Of a stretch of 10,762 bases of DNA, positions 6,069 through 10,762 are shown one piece after another (within the stretch, counting starts at the first letter, position 1; each line of letters begins with the position of its first letter). A program made the translations under genes and the position numbers. This DNA is from an uncultured Micrococcales bacterium (GTDB taxonomy: Bacteria; Actinomycetota; Actinomycetes; Actinomycetales; Microbacteriaceae). Where the stretch lies: positions 1-10,762 of the forward strand of contig CAJXMQ010000029.1 of NCBI GenBank assembly GCA_913056225.1, written 5' to 3'. The notes beneath the pieces were generated by a model. It searched no databases. It was not told the origin of the DNA and saw nothing but the letters and a program-made list of their open reading frames with translations.

Positions 6069-8533
6069 TAGACACCTCTCAGTTCTGCTCCGTGATTACT
6101 GGTTGCCAATGCTACCGCCGAGTTTCTTGACTCGGAAGCTTCCTCTTGGGTCAAAGTTCTATCTGGAGCGCGGTAAATCATTGAAAAAGTCACTGATTTC
6201 TTCCCGTCAGGAATTCCCTTGCCCTGATAAACATCTACAGTTCGGATGTTCTCAAGCAACTCACCGGCACCTTGTATCAAGGTTTGCCTCAGGGTTTCAG
6301 CCTCAAGGGATTGGTCAACAACCAGTGACAAATCTTGCGTTGCTGCAGGGAAGGTGTAAACCGCAGAAGCCGCGACAGGCTCTACCATTGCCAGAAGTTT
6401 TCGCAGGTTTAGTTCAAACAGTGACACTCTAGGAAGGTGATAACTGGCTGCAATGTCTGGGTGTAGCTCGCCGACAAAACCAACTTTTTCGCCTCCCACT
6501 AAAACATCAGCACTTCTACCTGGGTGCAGTCCTGGGTTCTCGGCATTTACCAAATTTGGCTCAAGAGACAAAACTCTCAAGACACTAAATACCTGATCTA
6601 TTGCCAACTTGAAATCAATTGGCTCGCTTTTCTCACCAGGCAGCATAGGTTTCCGGTCACCAAAGCCAAGCCCCGCCAGCATCTCCGGCTGCTCAGGAAT
6701 CTGACTGTCTAACGCATCAAGTTGTTTTTGCTCTGGCCTTGAAGCTGTGTCGGGGAATGCAACTGAGGATTCAGAATTGGGTGCCGCCCAGAAAACACTG
6801 CCCATTTCGTATAAGTTTCCACTAACAAGTCCCCTTGATACGTTCCTAGCGGCTGCCTGCATTAATCCAGGCATCAGCGAGGTTCGCATCTCCGGAAAGT
6901 CCTCTTGTATCGGATTTTCTAGCCTTACTGGCTTTGGTTTTCCGAATATCTGGTTTTCCTGACTAGAAAGGAAGGGGTAGTTCAAAGTCTCAACCATTCC
7001 GCTGGCAGCTAAGAAATCAGCAAGTTTTCTTCTGAGCTGCTGATTCTGAGTCAAACCTGAGCCCGGAGGGGCAACTGGCAATCTTGAGGCAATCTTGTGA
7101 TAGCCATCAATCCGAGCAATCTCTTCAACTAAGTCAGTTTTGTGTCGCAAGTCTGGTCTCCAGCTGGGAGGCTCGACCATAATTACGTCCTCGCCCGAAA
7201 CCTGACATCCAATTTGCTGCAAAATCTGTTTTTGCAGTTCCACTGAGTAATCAACACCGACCAGTTCACTGGCAAAACCTGCGGGAAGTTCAATTTCCAC
7301 CGGCTCTAAGTCTGGGAAATAGCTGGCTCCAAATCCTGTCGCCTTGGCCGAGCCATACTCAGCCAGCAATTGCGCAATTCTTGCAATTGCCTTGTTGGCT
7401 ACCAACGGATCTACGCCTCTTTCAAATCTCTTTGATGCCTCTGAAGGTAGTTTGTGCCTTCTTGCGGATCTAGCAATGCTCACCGGATCAAAATTGGCAG
7501 CTTCTATCAAAACTCGAGCTGTTTTGTCACTAACCTCCGTTGAGTGACCTCCCATCACGCCAGCAATACCGATGGGTCCGGATTCATCAGTAATCAACAA
7601 ATCTTCTTCGTGCAAATCCCTCAGTTGCCCGTCCAGAGTCTTGAGCTTCTCTCCTTTATTTGCCCTGCGAACAGTTATGCCCCCAGTTAGAAGGTCAAGG
7701 TCATAGGCATGAGTTGGCTGTCCGGTTTCCAGCATTACGTAGTTGGTGATATCAACGACCAAGCTGATTGACCGCATGCCGGCTAACTTCAGCCTGCTCA
7801 TCATCCATGCGGGTGTTGGGGCTGAAGCGTCGACTCCGGCAAGCTCCACTAGCTCAAACCTGTTGCAACCGTTTTTACCCCTAATCGGAGAATTATCCTG
7901 AACCTTTAGCTCAAAACCATCTCCAGAAACTGAGGCAATGTCTGCTGGGTCAGTGAACTTGGTGGATGTTGCATGAGAGTACTCTCTGGCAACTCCTCTA
8001 ATTGAAAAACAGTAGCCACGATCAGGGGTGACGTTTATTTCTGCGGCAGAGTCATCCAAACCCAAGAGCTGAATAGCGTCCTCACCGATTTTTGGATCTA
8101 ATCCCAGTGTCGAAAGAACAAGAATTCCTTCGTGGTCATCTCCCAATCCCAGCTCTTTGACTGATGCGATCATTCCGTCACTGGTGTGACCATAAGTAGA
8201 CCTGGCGGCGATGGCAAAGTTTCCAGGCAGCACGCTGCCAGGCAAGGTCACAACAACTTTGTCTCCCTCGGCAAAGTTGCTAGCACCACAAACAATTCCT
8301 CGGTTCTCTGATTCTCCGACATCAACCTGACACCAGCGGATGGTTTTCCCATTTGACTGTGGTTCATCAACAAACTCAACCACTTTTCCAACAACAACCG
8401 GGCCTGACACTTCAAAGAAGTGCTCTTGCTCTTCCTCGAGGCCGATTTTTACCAAATCAGCCATAAGTTGCTCTGGCTTTGAACCCTTAGGGAGTTCTGT
8501 AAATTCACTAATCCAACTCAGCGGGACTCTCAT
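6068..8533 (-). CDS. pheT: Phenylalanine-tRNA ligase beta subunit
   Basis: Large subunit of the cytoplasmic alpha2-beta2 synthetase that charges tRNA-Phe. It contributes tRNA binding and removal of mischarged tyrosine, while catalysis sits in PheS. The 821 residues give the full bacterial domain series. A tRNA-binding OB-fold lies at about 44-155 (with VCGASNF at 81-87) and a B3/4 editing region at about 215-395 (VDITNYVMLETGQPTHAYD around 260-278, IAGVMGG at 323-329, EASKRFERGVDP at 365-376). A B5 domain spans about 412-487 (PPSWRPDLRHKTDLVEEIAR at 455-474), followed by a synthetase-like core, and a C-terminal anticodon-binding ferredoxin-like domain covers about 722-821 (YQGKGIPDGKKS). The ATG shares its A with the pheS stop (TAATG), and GGGGTGA upstream is a fair ribosome site. 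Its TAG stop overlaps the argC GTG. It appears complete and intact. Confidence 0.98.
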   Translation of the reverse strand: MRVPLSWISEFTELPKGSKPEQLMADLVKIGLEEEQEHFFEVSGPVVVGKVVEFVDEPQSNGKTIRWCQVDVGESENRGIVCGASNFAEGDKVVVTLPGSVLPGNFAIAARSTYGHTSDGMIASVKELGLGDDHEGILVLSTLGLDPKIGEDAIQLLGLDDSAAEINVTPDRGYCFSIRGVAREYSHATSTKFTDPADIASVSGDGFELKVQDNSPIRGKNGCNRFELVELAGVDASAPTPAWMMSRLKLAGMRSISLVVDITNYVMLETGQPTHAYDLDLLTGGITVRRANKGEKLKTLDGQLRDLHEEDLLITDESGPIGIAGVMGGHSTEVSDKTARVLIEAANFDPVSIARSARRHKLPSEASKRFERGVDPLVANKAIARIAQLLAEYGSAKATGFGASYFPDLEPVEIELPAGFASELVGVDYSVELQKQILQQIGCQVSGEDVIMVEPPSWRPDLRHKTDLVEEIARIDGYHKIASRLPVAPPGSGLTQNQQLRRKLADFLAASGMVETLNYPFLSSQENQIFGKPKPVRLENPIQEDFPEMRTSLMPGLMQAAARNVSRGLVSGNLYEMGSVFWAAPNSESSVAFPDTASRPEQKQLDALDSQIPEQPEMLAGLGFGDRKPMLPGEKSEPIDFKLAIDQVFSVLRVLSLEPNLVNAENPGLHPGRSADVLVGGEKVGFVGELHPDIAASYHLPRVSLFELNLRKLLAMVEPVAASAVYTFPAATQDLSLVVDQSLEAETLRQTLIQGAGELLENIRTVDVYQGKGIPDGKKSVTFSMIYRAPDRTLTQEEASESRNSAVALATSNHGAELRGV

Positions 8534-9564
8534 TAGACTCTCACCCCAAACTGCCTGGCAAAACGCATGTCACCTTCGACCATGTCTCTCATGTCCAAAA
8601 CACCGTTTCTAAACATAAGAGTTCTTTCAATTCCCATGCCGAATGCAAAACCTGAATACTGCTCAGGATCAATTCCACTAGCTTTCAAAACATTGGGGTT
8701 TACCATCCCGCAACCGCCCCATTCGACCCAACGTGGCCCACCCTTAGCCTGAGGGTGCCAAACGTCTAACTCAGCCGAGGGTTCGGTGAACGGGAAATAG
8801 CTGGGCCTGAGCCTTATTTCTGCCTCGTCTCCGAACATTTTTCTGGCGAAGTGCTCAAGCGTTCCCTTGAGATCCGCCATGGTCAATCCCTTATCAATCG
8901 CCAGACCCTCTACCTGGTGAAAAACCGGGGTATGGGTGGAATCGAGTTCGTCAGTTCTGAACACTCTTCCCGGGCAGAGAACATATATCGGAATATCTCT
9001 TTCTAGCATCGAGCGGACTTGAACTGGTGAGGTGTGAGTCCTTAGCACCAACTTGGCATCCAGTGGGCTAACAAAAAAAGTGTCCTGCATGGCCCTTGCG
9101 GGGTGATCTTGATCAAAGTTCAGAGCATCGAAGTTAAACCATTCGCTCTCAAGCTCCGGGCCCTCAGCAATCTCCCAACCCATTCCCACAAAGGCATCAC
9201 TCACCTGTTCCATCATCAGTGAAAGCGGGTGTCTAGCGCCCTGCTGGGACAGGTTGGCATAGGCGGACATGTCAACAGATTCATTTTTCAACTGCAGGTT
9301 TTTCTGTTCTGCAGCAAGCCTCTGCTCAACCTCTGAATAACTGTTGGATATTTTCGCCTTAGCCTGCCCAACCAGCTTTCCAGCCTCAGCTTTTTGCTCA
9401 TTAGGGAGATTTTTTATGGAAGCGTTTAGATTTGTGATTTCACTGTCGTCACCAACAATTTTCGAGCGCAAAGACTTGAGCTGATCAATGTCTTGGGCAG
9501 AATTGATTAGCTTTTCGGCCTCGGCAATCAGCTGGGCGATTTTGTCTGGGTTTATTTCTGACAT
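8533..9564 (-). CDS. pheS: Phenylalanine-tRNA ligase alpha subunit
   Basis: Catalytic subunit of phenylalanyl-tRNA synthetase, a class II enzyme. It has 343 residues. The N-terminal part (about 1-95) is charged and probably a coiled-coil arm that contacts tRNA. The class II core begins near RHPLS (111-115), the conserved DQDHPARAMQDTFF is at 151-164, motif 2 with GRVFRTDE starts at 199, FPFTEPSAE (257-265) lines the phenylalanine pocket, and motif 3 GFAFGMGIER is at 305-314. Alanine 307 in GFAFGMG matches the residue that keeps the pocket selective for phenylalanine in known PheS proteins. The start ATG lies 11 nt after the methyltransferase stop. No clear Shine-Dalgarno is seen close by; AGCAGGG is too far upstream. 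The gene is followed directly by pheT in a 1-nt overlap, consistent with balanced synthesis of the two subunits. Confidence 0.98.
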   Translation of the reverse strand: MSEINPDKIAQLIAEAEKLINSAQDIDQLKSLRSKIVGDDSEITNLNASIKNLPNEQKAEAGKLVGQAKAKISNSYSEVEQRLAAEQKNLQLKNESVDMSAYANLSQQGARHPLSLMMEQVSDAFVGMGWEIAEGPELESEWFNFDALNFDQDHPARAMQDTFFVSPLDAKLVLRTHTSPVQVRSMLERDIPIYVLCPGRVFRTDELDSTHTPVFHQVEGLAIDKGLTMADLKGTLEHFARKMFGDEAEIRLRPSYFPFTEPSAELDVWHPQAKGGPRWVEWGGCGMVNPNVLKASGIDPEQYSGFAFGMGIERTLMFRNGVLDMRDMVEGDMRFARQFGVRV

Positions 9565-9575
9565 CAGAGCAAAGT

Positions 9576-10337
9576 CTAGCCCTGCTGAGAAAAACCTGAG
9601 TGATAAAGCAGTATGCCTGCCGCAACTGAAAGATTCAAAGATTCAGCCTCTCCTGCCAGCGGTAACGAGAAAGTCTTGTCGCTTCTGGCAAGAAGTTCGA
9701 CTCCAAGCCCATGGGCCTCATTGCCCAATAGCCAAGCATGCTTGGTTGAGAATTCACCCTTTCGAAAATCAATCCCCGAGCTATCGGCTGCAAATACTTG
9801 ATAGCCAAAGCTCTTGACCTGGTCGACGGCGGATTCCATATCCAAATCTTGCATTAGGTCAACATTGAAAATGCTCCCCGCGGAGGACCTGACCACCTTT
9901 GGCGAGAAAACATCAGCAGATCCTTGACCAATCAGAATAGTTCCAGCTCCTGAGGCATCAGCAGTTCGGATGATAGTCCCGAGATTGCCAGGGTCAGAGA
10001 CTTGCTCCAGCATCACAAGCGGATTGCCCGAGACACTCGGTTCTTTGGTGGGCAATTTGCAAATTGCCATCGCACCCTGCGGAGTGTTGGCATCAGCCAT
10101 TCGTTGAATTTGCTCATCCGTGACCTCTTCGATCAGGTCTGGATTGAACTGGGAGATCAAACTTTTGTTGACATTTATAAATTCTTCAGTCAAATAGATG
10201 GTTTCTAACCAGTATTGCTTTTGGGCAAGAACCTTCAGTGACTGGCTTCCTTCAGCAAAAAAGCGCCCAGATTCAACCCGGGCGCTTTTTTTAGCTAAAG
10301 ACTTAACCCAGCGAAGCTGGGCGTTGTTTATGCTCAC
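9576..10337 (-). CDS. SpoU/TrmH-family RNA 2'-O-methyltransferase
   Basis: A predicted S-adenosylmethionine-dependent 2'-O-ribose methyltransferase of the trefoil-knot class, probably acting on 23S rRNA. An N-terminal RNA-binding, L30e-like part covers about 1-100. The three family motifs follow: DPGNLGTIIRTADASG (115-130, with N118 and R124), LLGNEAHGL (203-211) and AGEAESLNLSVAAGILL (228-244). The 253 residues are normal for the family. The same slot after rplT holds a related gene in mycobacteria (annotated tsnR), which supports an rRNA target, but the exact nucleotide cannot be read from sequence, so I give no symbol. Translation starts at GTG overlapping the rplT TAG stop by one base; the ribosome site is weak, so coupling to rplT is likely. 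Two hairpins, one terminator-shaped, are embedded in the first 81 nt and are listed separately. Confidence 0.93.
   Translation of the reverse strand: MSINNAQLRWVKSLAKKSARVESGRFFAEGSQSLKVLAQKQYWLETIYLTEEFINVNKSLISQFNPDLIEEVTDEQIQRMADANTPQGAMAICKLPTKEPSVSGNPLVMLEQVSDPGNLGTIIRTADASGAGTILIGQGSADVFSPKVVRSSAGSIFNVDLMQDLDMESAVDQVKSFGYQVFAADSSGIDFRKGEFSTKHAWLLGNEAHGLGVELLARSDKTFSLPLAGEAESLNLSVAAGILLYHSGFSQQG
10257..10291 (-). terminator. Terminator-shaped hairpin inside methyltransferase ORF (possible attenuator)
   Basis: A perfect 12-bp inverted repeat: AAAAAAGCGCCC, an 11-nt loop, then GGGCGCTTTTTT (plus-strand reading). The core is six G/C pairs flanked by A and T tracts, so the minus-strand RNA has a GC stem followed by six U, like an intrinsic terminator; the symmetry gives the same shape on the plus strand. 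It occupies nt 47-81 of the methyltransferase coding region (codons 16-27). A translating ribosome would keep it unfolded, so it could act only when translation past rplT fails. Part of the sequence is fixed by the family's G-R-F...EG residues. The structure is seen directly; activity is inference. Confidence 0.4.
10307..10321 (-). repeat. Small hairpin upstream of the terminator-shaped stem
   Basis: A 6-bp stem, CCCAGC / GCTGGG, with a 3-nt loop, located at nt 17-31 of the methyltransferase gene and 15 nt before the terminator-shaped stem. On the minus strand, CGCCCAG (10317-10323), which includes most of its 5' arm, is also fully complementary to CTGGGCG (10264-10270) in the 3' arm of the terminator-shaped stem. 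The two folds are therefore mutually exclusive. It lies in coding sequence, so it may be incidental. Confidence 0.35.
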
Positions 10338-10720
10338 TAACCAGCTTTCGGTGCGTTGACCTGCGCAGGCAATGCTGCCTTGGCGGTCTCAACCAAAGAG
10401 CTGAAAGTTTTTGGCTCATTCACTGCTAGCTCTGCAAGCATGCGACGGTCAACCTCAACTCCAGCCAGGTTCAATCCCTGAATGAAGCGGTTATAGGTCA
10501 TGCCGTTGCTTCTCGCAGCAGCGTTGATTCTTTGAATCCACAACCTGCGGAAATCGCCCTTACGGTCTTTTCTGTCGTTGTATGCATAGACAAACGAGTG
10601 CAGCAACTGCTGCTTCGCCTGACGATAAAGCCTTGATCGCTGTCCGCGGTATCCGCTTGCGCGGTCGAGGGCTACACGACGCTTCTTGTGTGAATTAACT
10701 GCATTCTTTACTCTTGCCAT
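10337..10720 (-). CDS. rplT: 50S ribosomal protein L20
   Basis: A large-subunit protein that binds 23S rRNA early and is needed for 50S assembly. The 127-residue protein is strongly basic at its N-terminus (MARVKNAVNSHKKRR), probably the extended rRNA-threading helix. It contains the L20 signature around KGDFRRLWIQRINAAAR (54-70) and the conserved LAGVEVDRRMLAELAV (85-100). The C-terminal tail after LVETAKAALP is somewhat longer than in Escherichia coli and rich in A, P and K, as in many actinobacteria. The ATG has a strong Shine-Dalgarno, AGGAGGG, with an 8-nt spacer. The stop overlaps the GTG of the methyltransferase. L20 commonly represses the infC-rpmI-rplT operon in other bacteria; no such leader lies inside this window. 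Confidence 0.98.
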   Translation of the reverse strand: MARVKNAVNSHKKRRVALDRASGYRGQRSRLYRQAKQQLLHSFVYAYNDRKDRKGDFRRLWIQRINAAARSNGMTYNRFIQGLNLAGVEVDRRMLAELAVNEPKTFSSLVETAKAALPAQVNAPKAG

Positions 10721-10728
10721 GGTCTATA

Positions 10729-10735
10729 CCCTCCT
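10729..10735 (-). promoter_or_regulatory. Ribosome binding site of rplT
   Basis: The minus strand reads AGGAGGG, the strongest Shine-Dalgarno in the window, 8 nt before the rplT ATG. Its first two bases fall inside the TAG stop of the upstream frame that I assign to rpmI. This is in keeping with high expression of a ribosomal protein. Confidence 0.85.
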
Positions 10736-10762
10736 AGCGGCCTAGTTGCTTTTTTAATTTTT
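10734..10762 (-). CDS. rpmI: Probable 3' end of ribosomal protein L35 gene
   Basis: Only the last eight codons and a TAG stop are in the window. They read KLKKQLGR, which resembles the basic C-terminus (KKLLGR-like) of actinobacterial L35. rpmI lies directly before rplT in nearly all bacteria, in the order infC-rpmI-rplT. The stop codon partly overlaps the rplT Shine-Dalgarno, giving the close spacing expected of co-translated ribosomal genes. So few residues cannot prove identity; the call rests mostly on position. Confidence 0.6.

Noticed and set aside
7366..7390. Repeated GCAATTGC motifs, considered as a protein-binding repeat
   Set aside because: They fall in pheT codons for the A-I-A-R-I-A-Q-L helix and are explained by repeated Ala-Ile and Gln-Leu codons.
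8226..8239. GGCAG/CTGCC hairpin in pheT
   Set aside because: Only 5 bp with no T tract, inside the conserved OB-fold coding sequence (LPGSVLPGN); not distinguishable from chance.
9707..9716. Perfect palindrome GCCCATGGGC in the methyltransferase gene
   Set aside because: It has no loop, so it would not form a stable hairpin, and it encodes the conserved family motif EAHGL.
70..9817. Many plus-strand open frames of 60-125 codons
   Set aside because: All lie antisense to intact, well-recognised minus-strand genes, lack ribosome sites and recognisable domains, and are what long coding sequences produce by chance on the opposite strand.
10721..10762. Possible L20-binding autoregulatory leader before rplT
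   Set aside because: Only 42 nt upstream of rplT are visible and they are accounted for by the probable rpmI end and the ribosome site. Any such leader would normally lie before infC or rpmI, outside the window.

Overview
The window is a tightly packed stretch of housekeeping genes, all read from the minus strand. It resembles a small-genome, relatively AT-rich actinobacterium. The ribosomal protein L20, ArgC (active-site context VPGCNVTA) and ArgH (LWGSRF, SKSTDFDWRL, GSSIMPQK) look most like Microbacteriaceae, perhaps one of the streamlined freshwater 'Luna' lineages. That assignment is inference from remembered family patterns, not a search result.

In transcription order (right to left) the layout is: the last codons of a probable rpmI (L35) at the window edge; rplT (L20); a SpoU/TrmH-family rRNA methyltransferase; pheS and pheT (phenylalanyl-tRNA synthetase alpha and beta); then the arginine genes argC, argJ, argB, argF, argG and argH. 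ArgH runs off the left edge. Nearly every junction is an overlap: 1 nt at rplT/methyltransferase, pheS/pheT, pheT/argC and argJ/argB; 4 nt at argC/argJ and argB/argF; 17 nt at argG/argH. The only gaps are 11 nt (methyltransferase to pheS) and 38 nt (argF to argG). No stretch over 300 bases lacks a gene, and I see no mobile element, CRISPR array, tRNA or rRNA gene.

Functionally there are two blocks, translation (L35, L20, rRNA methylation, PheRS) and arginine biosynthesis by the acetylated cyclic route (ArgJ recycles the acetyl group). They are joined seamlessly, with argC starting inside the stop codon of pheT. Compared with the usual actinobacterial order argC-J-B-D-F-R-G-H, argD (acetylornithine aminotransferase) and argR (arginine repressor) are absent from their expected slots. 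That leaves one pathway step unaccounted for here and removes the usual local repressor, while ArgB keeps the sequence pattern linked to arginine feedback inhibition.

The most interesting non-coding signal lies inside the start of the methyltransferase gene. A perfect 12-bp stem has a GC core and A/T tracts, shaped like an intrinsic terminator on either strand, and is preceded by a second hairpin. The 5' side of that first hairpin can pair instead with the 3' arm of the terminator. This could be a translation-coupled attenuator between rplT and the downstream pheST-arg genes, but it is a hypothesis, and protein-coding constraint could explain part of it. Otherwise the region is ordinary core metabolism, and I do not see a novel multi-gene system.
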